Source of the DNA: Pyxicephalus adspersus | Lineage: Eukaryota > Chordata > Amphibia > Anura > Pyxicephalidae | Assembly (NCBI RefSeq): GCF_032062135.1 | Contig: NC_092861.1 | Span: 57,873,633-57,937,632 of the forward strand | Length of the DNA: 64,000 nucleotides | Direction: 5' to 3' | Part shown: positions 15,201 to 25,414 of the stretch, one piece after another | Layout: every line of letters begins with the position of its first letter | Numbering within the stretch: the first letter of the stretch is position 1 | Notes under the pieces: generated by a model | What the model was told of the DNA's origin: nothing | What the model saw: only the letters and a program-made list of their open reading frames with translations | The model's database searches: none | Program-made: the position numbers and the translations under genes

Positions 15201-17244
15201 ACAAACTGTCACAAAAAAACATATACACTACGTGTTGGTTTTATTAGCAGTAGTAACCATTTGTTTAACAACATTCAGTTATTCCAAAATATAAACATAC
15301 AAATATGTATACGTTAACCAATAAACCAATAAACATGAGTTTAATTAACTCTTTTAATATATATAACACAATAACAACAGTGCACATAAATAACACCAAT
15401 GACATAATCACCAAATTCCCCACTATACCACTTGTTACAAAACTTTGGTCATTGAGGTTAGAAGACTTCAAAAGCTGTGACTACTCTCAACATTACACTT
15501 GGAGTATGCCACCATTATTGTTCCCAGCTGCAACACACCGACTCAGAAACAATATTTTATGCATGTAGACCCTTACCAAACTTGACCTATTAGTGGACCA
15601 TTTTAGTTCTCAGGGAAATATTACCTCAGATGAGTCCCCTCAACTCCCCCCTCCCCCCACTCCTCTTTTGCATTCACTAATTACGTTGACTTCACCTATG
15701 CCTGGCCTTCTATCACCTTTCTTAACCCTCTGCTTGCTTTCTACCTGGGCCCCCTATCTTGATAGTCTTCCACTTAATTTACCCTTCAGATACATGTCAT
15801 TGAAATAATATGCATTAAATGTATTCTTTTTTTTTTTCAGGTTGTACCAAAGACGATTTAGCTGGAAATCATCACTTTTTCCATGTGAGTATTTCTATAT
15901 TAATTATTAATTGAATTTGTATTTTAAATTGTATTAATAGTATTGATTCCTACATTTCAGAAAGGTATGTAACATTTCTCTGTATTCAAACTTCTAGCTT
16001 TTCAAAGAATGGGAAATAAGGATAACTCATCTATAAGCACAGAAGCAAGTTCAGAAGATTGGACACCACACTTAGAAAAAGTCAACAGTACGGCAGAGGT
16101 ATGTATCACTTTACTATGTATGTATTGGTTTACAGTTTAGTTCTCCTCATCATTTGTGTATTGCCACTTTACATTACTGGACAAAGGTTTTTGAACAGTT
16201 CACCCTTAGTGTTATGCTTATCTTTAATAGTGAGTTTTGTGGTTCACATACACATTTATTTACGTGCAATGGGAATTTTCCTGCACATAGAAATCTTGCA
16301 GTGAGCATGGACAAATGTGCAAGGAAATGTAAAAAGATTTAGGAAATTATTAGCATAGATTGCTGCTCAGAGCAAGTTTAGCTTCTCTTTACTTAGAGAA
16401 CATCTGCACTCTTAGTATAGTTGTCTTTTATGGTATTCCCACACCCTGAGTAAACCCTACATGGTAAGATACCTTCTTCCCCACGCCTGAGATTTTCATG
16501 GTGTAGCTCTGCCTGGTGCCAGATGTTCTTTACATGTAAACCATTTAGGCAGGGACCTCCTCCTAGACTGTACATTTTTCAATGCACTGTGATGATTTGA
16601 ATAGATTGGGTGTGCCTGAATTGTTCCTGGACTGAGCTGTTTGTTTTTTTTCATCAAATCATGAATGCAAAGGCAAACAAATGTTACAACCCAGCAACTA
16701 ATGAACAGATTAGCTTTCAAAACAGTCATATTACTTAGTAAAGAGTTGGATGTTTTAGCCATTTTGTGAACATACAACATATATTTAAATACCTCAATAA
16801 ATAAATACCCAACCTAATTCACATAATTTTTTTTTCATTTCCCAACATTTTATTTGGCTTCTGAAAACCACCTCATGCATGCAAAACAAATCATTCAAGG
16901 ATTATACATATCTGTGATCTATTTGCCCTGGTGGTTTGTAGTTGGCCCAACACTGTCACATGCAGTGAGTCACCTGCCACTCCATACCTAGAAGTAGCAG
17001 GTAGGTTCTTCCAACTCACCAGCTGTATGGAGCAGTGAAGGTGTGGGGGAAAGCTGCACACATTGTGCTGGGGTGCCAGAAATAAAACCTGGTGATCTGG
17101 GTTGCATTGTAAGGACAAGTTTTGTCACTAAAAATAATTTTTATTAAGATATCATAATCACATTTCTGATTTTTTTTCATTACTTTTTCCTAGGTCAAGA
17201 TAAAACGACCAGAAATTAAACCTAATGTGAACAATTATGAATAA
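282..17244 (+). CDS. Gene A: MUC4-like membrane mucin, 3' portion (17 exons, 5' end outside window)
   Basis: Partial spliced coding region, 747 codons including the stop. Exons: 282-455, 646-747, 2018-2254, 2902-3042, 3341-3516, 4920-5079, 5482-5583, 6897-7016, 7312-7482, 8432-8511, 9655-9734, 11769-11938, 12695-12839, 14149-14337, 15841-15884, 15998-16098, 17194-17244. Every junction has AG/GT borders, codon phase is conserved at each join, and no stop occurs before TAA at 17242-17244. Domain order is VWD end, cysteine-poor module, EGF-like repeats, SEA-like region, EGF, transmembrane helix, cytoplasmic tail. This matches the C-terminal half of MUC4-family mucins and, exon by exon, gene B on the other strand. 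The expected product is a type I membrane glycoprotein. The N-terminal part is cut off at the left edge. Exon joins are inferred without transcript data. Confidence 0.85.
748..2017. other. Gene A intron with no recognised feature
   Basis: AT-rich intron between the VWD-end exon and the post-VWD module. Short ORFs on both strands lack cysteine patterns or splice context. No repeat family was recognised. Intron 5584-6896 is similar and holds only a poly(A) run at about 6311-6334. Confidence 0.6.
2018..3516 (+). CDS. Gene A: post-VWD module, exons 2018-2254, 2902-3042, 3341-3516
   Basis: Three exons that continue the D-domain region. Exon 2018-2254 contains the cysteine pair [15 protein letters not shown], matched in gene B by [15 protein letters not shown]. 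Exon 2902-3042 encodes a [13 protein letters not shown] segment like gene B's [13 protein letters not shown]. Exon 3341-3516 has [10 protein letters not shown] and the cysteine-bearing [13 protein letters not shown], matched by [10 protein letters not shown] and [13 protein letters not shown]. This module follows VWD in MUC4-type proteins; its function is not established from sequence. A (TA)n tract sits just upstream of the last acceptor. Confidence 0.78.
3228..3291. repeat. (TA)n microsatellite
   Basis: About 64 bp of nearly pure TA, interrupted once by an extra A, in the intron 50 bp before the acceptor of exon 3341-3516. The length is likely polymorphic and error-prone. Confidence 0.9.
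3814..3876 (+). repeat. Interspersed repeat tail (gcgctgtgtaat...ctatataaat)
   Basis: The motif tacagcgctgtgtaata...ggtgctatataaat followed by an A/T-rich tail recurs at 34350-34414. It resembles the 3' end of a dispersed LINE/SINE-type family; the family name is not assigned. It lies in the intron 3517-4919, in which I recognise nothing else. Confidence 0.4.
4920..7482 (+). CDS. Gene A: EGF-like domains, exons 4920-5079, 5482-5583, 6897-7016, 7312-7482
   Basis: Four exons give a cysteine-rich run. The first (phase 0-1) encodes [13 protein letters not shown] followed by [16 protein letters not shown]. The second and third (phase 1-1) start DVDEC and DIDEC and carry N-x-T-x-G-S-Y, the calcium-binding EGF signature. 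The fourth is an EGF with a CWNGGTC core followed by [12 protein letters not shown]. Gene B has more modules here: six cbEGF exons and a mucin exon lie between its equivalents. Such domains act as extracellular spacers and, in MUC4, as candidate ErbB ligands; the ligand role is family knowledge and is not shown here. Confidence 0.82.
8432..11938 (+). CDS. Gene A: SEA-like juxtamembrane region, exons 8432-8511, 9655-9734, 11769-11938
   Basis: Three exons encode about 110 residues lying between two EGF-like domains. Visible segments are [16 protein letters not shown], then [16 protein letters not shown], then [20 protein letters not shown]. The last resembles gene B's [18 protein letters not shown]. 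The length, hydrophobic alternation and position are SEA-like, but no GSVVV-type cleavage motif is visible. The tetrabasic motif of gene B is absent. The third exon lies inside tandem copy 1, just downstream of a piggyBac-like MITE, so the duplication cuts this region between its second and third exons. Confidence 0.7.
8885..9216. mobile_element. Non-autonomous inverted-repeat element (family 1), full copy
   Basis: The left end ctttaaagccgcatacatac and the reverse complement of the right end (ctaaagctacgtacatcc) form imperfect terminal inverted repeats. The interior has a hairpin in which gtcgttggaaaggatc faces gatcctttccaacgac. Relatives lie at 14877-15175, 22882-23180 and 56813-56977. The short ORFs here are not genes. 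I could not assign a superfamily. Confidence 0.6.
9735..11768. other. Gene A intron containing the duplication breakpoint
   Basis: The intron holds the piggyBac-like MITE (11181-11724) at its 3' end. A higher-GC patch around 10270-10560 looks like degraded interspersed repeat but I could not name it. The 8-kb tandem copy begins at 11282. Confidence 0.6.
11181..11724. mobile_element. piggyBac-like MITE with TTAA flanks (intact)
   Basis: The element starts TTAACCCCCTGAGCGG and ends CTGCCCAGGAGGTTAA. The reverse complement of the end is TTAACCTCCTGGGCAG, an imperfect 16-bp inverted repeat. TTAA target duplication with C-rich tips is the hallmark of piggyBac-type elements. The interior is AT-rich and partly palindromic and has no transposase. 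The element sits in the intron just before exon 11769-11938. Confidence 0.72.
12695..12839 (+). CDS. Gene A: juxtamembrane EGF-like exon
   Basis: A single exon, entered in phase 1 and left in phase 2. It encodes [18 protein letters not shown] and then [18 protein letters not shown]. The last cysteine is supplied by the next exon. Gene B's matching exon is 31393-31558 ([13 protein letters not shown] core). The acceptor follows a long T tract ending tttcgtag and the donor is gtaagg. The exon lies in tandem copy 1 and is repeated unchanged at 20692-20836. Confidence 0.8.
14149..14337 (+). CDS. Gene A: transmembrane exon
   Basis: The exon encodes [20 protein letters not shown], closing the EGF fold. 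A single hydrophobic helix follows ([18 protein letters not shown]), then a basic stop-transfer RRR and an acidic stretch (DFDDTDE). Gene B's exon 29941-30114 shares [11 protein letters not shown] exactly, which is strong evidence of paralogy. The topology implied is type I, with the C-terminus cytoplasmic. An identical copy lies at 22154-22342. Confidence 0.87.
14877..15175. mobile_element. Inverted-repeat element family 1, diverged copy (in tandem copy 1)
   Basis: Shares tcctttccaatgacaaaagacc, the tacatacagagcc segment and the tcagccctg...gattatc...cgagaa block with 8885-9216. Ends are cttaggctgggaacacag and, in reverse complement, gtaaggttacgtacacacg. Lies in the intron after the transmembrane exon. 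Confidence 0.55.
15841..17244 (+). CDS. Gene A: cytoplasmic tail, exons 15841-15884, 15998-16098, 17194-17244
   Basis: Three short exons encode the C-terminal tail, ending at TAA 17242-17244. Recognisable pieces are [42 protein letters not shown] and a final NNYE. RRFS fits a basophilic-kinase (R-R-x-S) consensus. Gene B's tail matches at FSW, at the exon start SF-x-R, and at TP-x-LE followed by KI-x-R. By family knowledge human MUC4 has a much shorter tail, so a tail of this length conserved in both paralogs is notable. The last intron, 16099-17193, has no feature I could recognise. Confidence 0.82.
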
Positions 17245-17403
17245 AAAGCTCACTTAAGGTTTCAAGCTTTCTGATGTTTTATTCAGTTTCCTAAAACTGA
17301 TATGTACAGAGAACAAACAGACTGTCAAATAATTACCAAATGTAATGATATGTTTATGTAATTCCTCCCTATATATTTATGGGTTATATATCTTCTGTAT
17401 TAA

Positions 17404-17409
17404 AATAAA
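17404..17409 (+). terminator. Gene A polyadenylation signal AATAAA
   Basis: This AATAAA lies 160 bp after the stop codon and gives a short 3'UTR. A second possible signal (caataaat) lies near 17752. The site is repeated at 25409-25414 in tandem copy 2. Confidence 0.6.
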
Positions 17410-19278
17410 AGCCGATTTCTTTATTAAATAATTTATCCAGCCTAAAAGAACAACATGCTGCAATATCTTACCATTTTTGTGTTATTGTTGAAATCCCTAT
17501 GCCAAATACAGATGTACAGTACTTCAAGGATAAGCCTATTTTCTTATCTTACCCTGGTTACAATATGTAGAGCAGTGTATGTGCCACTGCCAGTAAATAC
17601 ATGACATTATCCAGTTGGTTGCTATTAGCACATACATACATACTCTACAAGGGTCTACAGCTGTCACAAGGCTGTACTTTAATGAAGAAAGTTTTATGGG
17701 AATAGGATGATACAATGTTTTATCATGAATGTTTTTTACACAAAGACATGTCAATAAATTTCAGCACTGTGAAAACAGTCTTTTAGGTTTTTAAGCTTGA
17801 ATACATCTGAACTATAGGGCTTTCCTTAGTATATATTGCACTTTTTGTCTTCTTGCCTACAGTAGAATACTAAAGAGTATATTTTTTTATCAGCCTTGTA
17901 AAGCATTTGATCTTAAAGGTGTATTTTTATCTTCTAAAGTATTCATTTATCAAACTATGTATTATTGTATCTAATATTCTGTGCACCAGAGCTTCTAAAA
18001 TGTTAATGATTTTACCTAAAATCGACTATGAAGCATATCTTCCTATTTATATGCTTGCCAGTTTTATTAAAAAATGATTTATTCTACCTCTTGGGATTTC
18101 ATTTTACTTTGTTGGATCATAGTGTGATCTAAGTTTTCCCTTGAATGTATTATGTGCTGCAGGCGGAATTTAACGTACCATTGTAAAGTAACACTGGAAG
18201 GAATGGCGTTAACCTTTAGTTAAAATGATCAAATGGTAAACACAAAACTAAAAGTCTAACTGCTGCCAATTTGTTTAGTTTTGTAAAAAGTGCGGAATAG
18301 TAATAATTAATAAGAAATAATTCCATCTGTGGGAGGATTAGGGAGATTTTGGAGTTCCCATCCCTGTTATACCCATGCATATTTGAAAGATTCTTTCTCA
18401 GGTTTTCCAAGATGTGGGCCCCTTGCTGAACCTAAGTTACAGGACTCTTCCCAGCCTACAGACCTGAGCAGACTCTGTAATCCATGGCAGGTCTGGTTCC
18501 CCTCTTTCCTGTTTCTCCCACTATTTATCCTGTTTAAAATTTTACAATTCTACTTAACAATTCTAATGATTTCATGTCATCCAAACATCTGTTGCTGCAG
18601 ACTGGTCCCTCTGTTCAGTATGGCCAGAAACACTACCTTAGAACTGGAGTAGGTGATCAATGAATGCCAGAACACCTAAGCTAATCAGACAACACCAAAT
18701 ATTCTAAAGATTGTAGATAAATGTAGACTGGGTCCCCCTCTCCCCCAAAGGGGCACTAAAATTAAAGGGTTGCTGTACATCCATTAACTATTTCTCAGGG
18801 CCCAACCCATGTTTAAAATGACTCTGAAGAGCCCCTCTTCCCTATGTGTCATTGCCCATGATGGTAGTGATCTCACACAAAAAGACACATATTATATGGG
18901 ATATATTGCCATTATGTGCAGTTCTTTCCTTCTGTTTGCTGCTGTACAGAGCATAGAGTAGGATGATACCAGCACTGTTTTGACTTTAGGTTTAAACTGA
19001 AAGATACACATTAGCAGTTATCTAGGAGAAGAAGAATCTGCTAACTTTGGATTTTGAGTTTTCGTGGACTTAGAAACATTGAAGTAATCTGTTATTCATA
19101 ACAGATCATTAACTGGTTAAAATACTTGATACAAATACTGGATAGTGATAATGTAAAGAAATAGGAATATAGATGGGGTTTGTAGACCATGAAGTATGAT
19201 TTGGGTGACTCCTTGATAGCAATTCACTGTGCAGTGTAAGTCTGGTGTAATAATTGGAAGGCCTATTGCTACTAGTCA
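17410..19278. other. Gene A downstream flank (copy 1)
   Basis: AT-rich sequence after the poly(A) signal, repeated at 25415-27282. It includes ORFs of about 60-107 codons on both strands that have no recognisable domain and no splice partners. I see no gene in it. Confidence 0.5.
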
Positions 19279-19721
19279 GCGATGCCCATCTTCTTTCCTC
19301 CTCCGGGTGGCGCTCTCTGCACTCCAGGATTTCCCGGTGACGATGGTGCGTGCGGACATTTCGTTAAATTTAAATTTAAATCTATTTGTATTGCATTCAA
19401 TACCAAAAAAACTATTGAATGCAAGACAGTGGATTTATATGTGTAAAAGCAGTACATTGTATTCATGAACATTTATTTTACAGTATAATATATAAGAATG
19501 AGTGTATTATTTATTTTTAAAAAATGTTTTTAAAAAATTAAAAAAAAAAATTAAAACTTTTTTTTAATTAAATTTTTTAATTAAGTTTGACATAATTTTG
19601 TGTTTCAAACTTTATTATACTCATACTAATATATTATACTGTAAAATACATTTTCATGAAAAACAATGTACTTCTTTTAGACATATAGAACCGGACAGAA
19701 ATGAACTGCCCAGGAGGTTAA
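19279..19721. mobile_element. 5'-truncated copy of the piggyBac-like MITE at the duplication junction
   Basis: Tandem copy 2 begins about 100 bp inside the MITE, so the left inverted repeat is missing. The right end (cccaggaggttaa, ending 19721) is intact. The truncation dates the duplication after the MITE insertion. Confidence 0.72.
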
Positions 19722-19765
19722 TAATGTTTAGCTTTTTATGACTTGACTGCCTTTTTCTTTTACAG

Positions 19766-22700
19766 CAATACTGATGGTGTTTGGTTTGGAAATTTTACGG
19801 CGAGGTTTACATATAAGGCAAATATAACAGTAATTAAATTCCTGAATGAAGAACTTGTGGATCATTTAACTCCCAAACTAAGCAGTACATTATTTGAGAA
19901 GCTTCCAATAACTAATGTCACAAGTGGTGAAATGTGTAAGTGTTCATTTCTATACCTATTAATCTTGCTGGCTTTTATTAGGTTTCGAATTTTAGTGAAT
20001 AATTGTAGTTATACAAAACAATTACAATTCTCTTCAGACAGTATTGTGTTTAACATACACCTGGCACATTATGTGGTCATGTCTGTAACACGTAATCTAA
20101 GGTACGGAATTCTGTAGCTACCTGTGTCACCCATCTTGCCACCTACCTACTCAGGGAACTGTGGTTGAATATCAGCCCATTGTTAACATCTATCCCATAC
20201 TCTTCTACTTATAAAGGTCCACAAACATTCCTCCCTGACCACCTCCTTTTCTGGTACCTTTGGTGGTTTTCTATCAATATTATGGTATAGTGACAGAAAT
20301 GCAATACAGCACTGTATAACCTCCTATTCTTAGTCTGCTATGTGATATGCTATTATAAAGGCAGATTTCAGCTAGCTAAACTAGCATTGTAGTTTTTAAA
20401 TTAATGTATATATCACAAACTTCGCCATTTGTTTTGTTTTTTCTTAAACTTCTTCTTTTTTTTGTATATTTACCTTATTGTTTTTTGACAAACTATAGAG
20501 CAATGTTTATTGTCTAGCTGTAGTTGTTACAGGCTTGTTACAGACTTTGTATTTTCTTTTTGAAAATTCTAATAAAAATGATTGAAGTCAAGGTAAATTA
20601 CAATAATTCTAAATTTTATCAAAATTTAGGAAAGCAACACATATCTGTTAAATCATAATAATTAATCATCAATTGTTTTTTTTTTTCGTAGTGACCTTAC
20701 CTGAACTTGCTAAGGAAACTATTTGTGTCCCTGGCTATAAACTGAATCCAGACACATTTGAATGTGTTTCCAAGTGTATAGAATACTGTAAGAATGATGG
20801 AATTTGTGAGCTAATTGGAGATAATCCTACCTGCACGTAAGGAAACATTGTTATTTTATGATGTCCCCCAACACTGCAGCAATAGCTCAATATACACACC
20901 TCCCATACCATAAACACCGAGTTCTTTATTCATCCAAATCACAGATATGGTCTTGACAACACAAATGTTTCTAAGACTAAGACTGTGTTCAAACTAGTAT
21001 GTAAGCCTGCCCAAGGTGTGGTGAAGATATTAATGGCCAGAACGAATCTCACAGAGCTGATGAATTGTTGCAACAGGAATCTTTATTTAGGTTACCGAAT
21101 GACAGTCCAATAGTAAACAATTCAAATATTATAAAGTTTTGTTGTACACTTTTACTGTTTAAAGAAACAGGCTATAGAACTATATCAATCATGCCAGTCG
21201 TGTTCAGAAAAACCTATGGTTACGTTTGTTTTCTGCTTGCAGCAGGATCTGCCCACTGGTGCTCTTCTTTCTATTTATAAGTCCTAGAAAAAAACTGGGA
21301 GGCTGGGAGCTGAAAAGGCCTGAGGGCACTTTTAATAACCAAAGGAGGCATCTGTCCTTTTCAATTCAAAAAGCTGAACACATAATTCCCTTCTCTTGCT
21401 TGAGTAATCAACAGAAAAAAAACATTTCTCAAGATGGCCACGCCTTGATGAAGGACATTGTTGACCACAAAGACAATTCATTGAATCAGACTCACTCAAA
21501 ATGCCTGCCTTACTGAGAACCTAGGAACCTAGAAAAGGCAGAAGTACATATTTAGCTAAGGATAATGCAGTCATTCAGTCATCAGAGACAGTGGCCACAA
21601 TTACAACCGATGCCTATTAGCAGTAATAACCACGCCAATGACCATTTCTGAGTGCCTGTTGGCAACTGCTTGCCATTTGGGAGTGGTTAAAGGTTAGTGG
21701 CTGCATAGTTTTTTCAGGCTTTTGCAAACGCTTGTACAGGAGTTTGCTTGTAGGTAGAAGCAGGAATTATAGATCATGTCATGCATGGAAGCGAATGGAG
21801 TGACCAACTGCCCCCAGATTCTCCATGTATTTTTTAAATAACTGTTCAGCAATGCAACCCCAAATATCTGTAAAATGTAGAAAAAAATAGACCATTTTTT
21901 TTCAGTAACAACCATTTTAAAAAGCAGTTGAAAAATAGTTAATTGTAGCGGTACCACTTAAAGTTACTACTAGTCTGAATTTGGCCTAAAGCCAATACCT
22001 CAAGAAAATCTGTGTTTACTGATAATAAAAAAATCTATGGAGCTTTCTTTGGGGTATCTGTGAATTGACAGCAGAGGAGTGCAGCTTTTGCCTGCTTTGG
22101 AAACTAAAATGAGATAGTGTCCGTTTACTTAAGTTGTATTTTTTTCATTTCAGATGCAAACCTTTCACTATTTATGTCACTTATGGTGAACGGTGTGAAA
22201 ATCTCTCAATGAACCTTAATGCATTCTTTGGAATATTATTTGGATCTCTGGCCTTCCTATTCCTCTTGATCTTGGGTATAGTACTGGGAATGTACTTCTA
22301 TCGTAGGAGGAACAGCAAGAATGATTTTGATGATACAGACGAGTGAGTGCCAAATCTATTGCTGTTTGCTTTATATGTTCTTGATTGGACTCCATCTATG
22401 TGCCGAAAGAATTACAGGGAAATTACAGAGGCATGCTTTGTGCTATGGTAATTTTTCTGTAAAAAGACAAAAATATTTTTGGGTGTGTTTTGCATTTATT
22501 TGGCTTATCTACAAAGGAGTAATTTTGTCACGTTCACAGTTATAATTGCAGAACATCAGATAAAACAAATCTGCTGTTGTGTGTCATGTTTTTCAAGTTA
22601 ACAAGCGTTTAAAAGGAGGTAAATCAGGGACTGCATATTTTTGGAAATATTGGGGAGTTAAATTGCCCTACAGAAGTATGTGGTGGTCTTAATAAAGGGC

Positions 22701-25249
22701 ACTAAAAGCTGGCACAGATCTCTATAACTTTTTTTCCCTCATGCATGTTTCTTTTTGCTTTGCTACAGCCTGTTACTGTCGACATTTTCATATACCATCA
22801 GATCGTTATTATTACACCTGTATTTATTACCAGGGGAGCTCAGATTCACCTGCCTTCAACTCACTCCACCTACTGCCTGGCCTTAGGCTGGGAACACAGG
22901 TGTAATGATCCTTTCCAATGACAAAAGACCATACGACGCATGAATGAGTAGTGTACATACAGAGCCATTTCGCTGTATAGAGGTGGGAGAAGGATGGAGC
23001 GGCATCCCGCTGCGCTCTCTCCCCTTCACTTTTATAAAGATCGTTCGTTGTATGTGGATCCGCCAGGATGGTCATCGGAACAACAGACAACGAGTGCTGT
23101 AAAAACCCCAGGCTCTCGTCCGATATCAGCCCTGTGGCGATTATCAGACGAGAATCATCTGACGTGTGTACGTAACCTTACTCCACTGTTCCTCTCCTTC
23201 ACTGAACAAACTGTCACAAAAAAACATATACACTACGTGTTGGTTTTATTAGCAGTAGTAACCATTTGTTTAACAACATTCAGTTATTCCAAAATATAAA
23301 CATACAAATATGTATACGTTAACCAATAAACCAATAAACATGAGTTTAATTAACTCTTTTAATATATATAACACAATAACAACAGTGCACATAAATAACA
23401 CCAATGACATAATCACCAAATTCCCCACTATACCACTTGTTACAAAACTTTGGTCATTGAGGTTAGAAGACTTCAAAAGCTGTGACTACTCTCAACATTA
23501 CACTTGGAGTATGCCACCATTATTGTTCCCAGCTGCAACACACCGACTCAGAAACTATATTTTATGCATGTAGACCCTTACCAAACTTGACCTATTAGTG
23601 GACCATTTTAGTTCTCAGGGAAATATTACCTCAGATGAGTCCCCTCAACTCCCCCCTCCCCCCACTCCTCTTTTGCATTCACTAATTACGTTGACTTCAC
23701 CTATGCCTGGCCTTCTATCACCTTTCTTAACCCTCTGCTTGCTTTCTACCTGGGCCCCCTATCTTGATAGTCTTCCACTTAATTTACCCTTCAGATACAT
23801 GTCATTGAAATAATATGCATTAAATGTATTCTTTTTTTTTTTCAGGTTGTACCAAAGACGATTTAGCTGGAAATCATCACTTTTTCCATGTGAGTATTTC
23901 TATATTAATTATTAATTGAATTTGTATTTTAAATTGTATTAATAGTATTGATTCCTACATTTCAGAAAGCTATGTAACATTTCTCTGTATTCAAACTTCT
24001 AGCTTTTCAAAGAATGGGAAATAAGGATAACTCATCTATAAGCACAGAAGCAAGTTCAGAAGATTGGACACCACACTTAGAAAAAGTCAACAGTACGGCA
24101 GAGGTATGTATCACTTTACTATGTATGTATTGGTTTACAGTTTAGTTCTCCTCATCATTTGTGTATTGCCACTTTACATTACTGGACAAAGGTTTTTGAA
24201 CAGTTCACCCTTAGTGTTATGCTTATCTTTAATAGTGAGTTTTGTGGTTCACATACACATTTATTTACGTGCAATGGGAATTTTCCTGCACATAGAAATC
24301 TTGCAGTGAGCATGGACAAATGTGCAAGGAAATGTAAAAAGATTTAGGAAATTATTAGCATAGATTGCTGCTCAGAGCAAGTTTAGCTTCTCTTTACTTA
24401 GAGAACATCTGCACTCTTAGTATAGTTGTCTTTTATGGTATTCCCACACCCTGAGTAAACCCTACATGGTAAGATACCTTCTTCCCCACGCCTGAGATTT
24501 TCATGGTGTAGCTCTGCCTGGTGCCAGATGTTCTTTACATGTAAACCATTTAGGCAGGGACCTCCTCCTAGACTGTACATTTTTCAATGCACTGTGATGA
24601 TTTGAATAGATTGGGTGTGCCTGAATTGTTCCTGGACTGAGCTGTTTGTTTTTTTTCATCAAATCATGAATGCAAAGGCAAACAAATGTTACAACCCAGC
24701 AACTAATGAACAGATTAGCTTTCAAAACAGTCATATTACTTAGTAAAGAGTTGGATGTTTTAGCCATTTTGTGAACATACAACATATATTTAAATACCTC
24801 AATAAATAAATACCCAACCTAATTCACATAATTTTTTTTTCATTTCCCAACATTTTATTTGGCTTCTGAAAACCACCTCATGCATGCAAAACAAATCATT
24901 CAAGGATTATACATATCTGTGATCTATTTGCCCTGGTGGTTTGTAGTTGGCCCAACACTGTCACATGCAGTGAGTCACCTGCCGCTCCATACCTAGAAGT
25001 AGCAGGTAGGTTCTTCCAACTCACCAGCTGTATGGAGCAGTGAAGGTGTGGGGGAAAGCTGCACACATTGTGCTGGGGTGCCAGAAATAAAACCTGGTGA
25101 TCTGGGTTGCATTGTAAGGACAAGTTTTGTCACTAAAAATAATTTTTATTAAGATATCATAATCACATTTCTGATTTTTTTTCATTACTTTTTCCTAGGT
25201 CAAGATAAAACGACCAGAAATTAAACCTAATGTGAACAATTATGAATAA
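19766..25249 (+). pseudogene. Orphan second copy of gene A's last six exons
   Basis: Exons at 19766-19935, 20692-20836, 22154-22342, 23846-23889, 24003-24103 and 25199-25249 repeat the third SEA-like exon, juxtamembrane EGF, transmembrane exon and cytoplasmic tail of gene A. Every splice site and the stop are kept, and the coding sequence is identical by eye. The copy lacks gene A's upstream exons and no promoter is visible. It could be a non-functional fragment. It could also be an alternative 3' end reached by splicing from the phase-2 donor at 9735 to the acceptor before 19766, in which case the protein would be unchanged and only the 3'UTR origin would differ. Confidence 0.75.
22882..23180. 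mobile_element. Inverted-repeat element family 1 (in tandem copy 2)
   Basis: Duplicate of 14877-15175, carried along by the 8-kb duplication and differing by a few substitutions. Confidence 0.55.
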
Positions 25250-25408
25250 AAAGCTCACTTAAGGTTTCAAGCTTTCTGATGTTTTATTCAGTTTCCTAAA
25301 ACTGATATGTACAGAGAACAAACAGACTGTCAAATAATTACCAAATGTAATGATATGTTTATGTAATTCCTCCCTATATATTTATGGGTTATATATCTTC
25401 TGTATTAA

Positions 25409-25414
25409 AATAAA
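25409..25414 (+). terminator. Polyadenylation signal in tandem copy 2
   Basis: AATAAA identical in sequence and context to 17404-17409, 160 bp after the duplicated stop codon. Confidence 0.5.

Larger units (their letters stand above)
11282..19278 (+). repeat. Tandem segmental duplication, copy 1 (about 8.0 kb)
   Basis: Copy 1 starts at gcgatgcccatc inside a piggyBac-like MITE and ends at tactagtca, where copy 2 starts directly with gcgatgccc. It contains gene A exons 11769-17244, the 3'UTR and about 1.9 kb of downstream flank. Copies were aligned by eye. The offset is 7997 bp up to about 13.5 kb, 8005 bp after an 8-bp insertion in copy 2, and 8004 bp after a 1-bp loss near 17.89 kb. Only about a dozen substitutions were seen, all noncoding. 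Confidence 0.93.
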
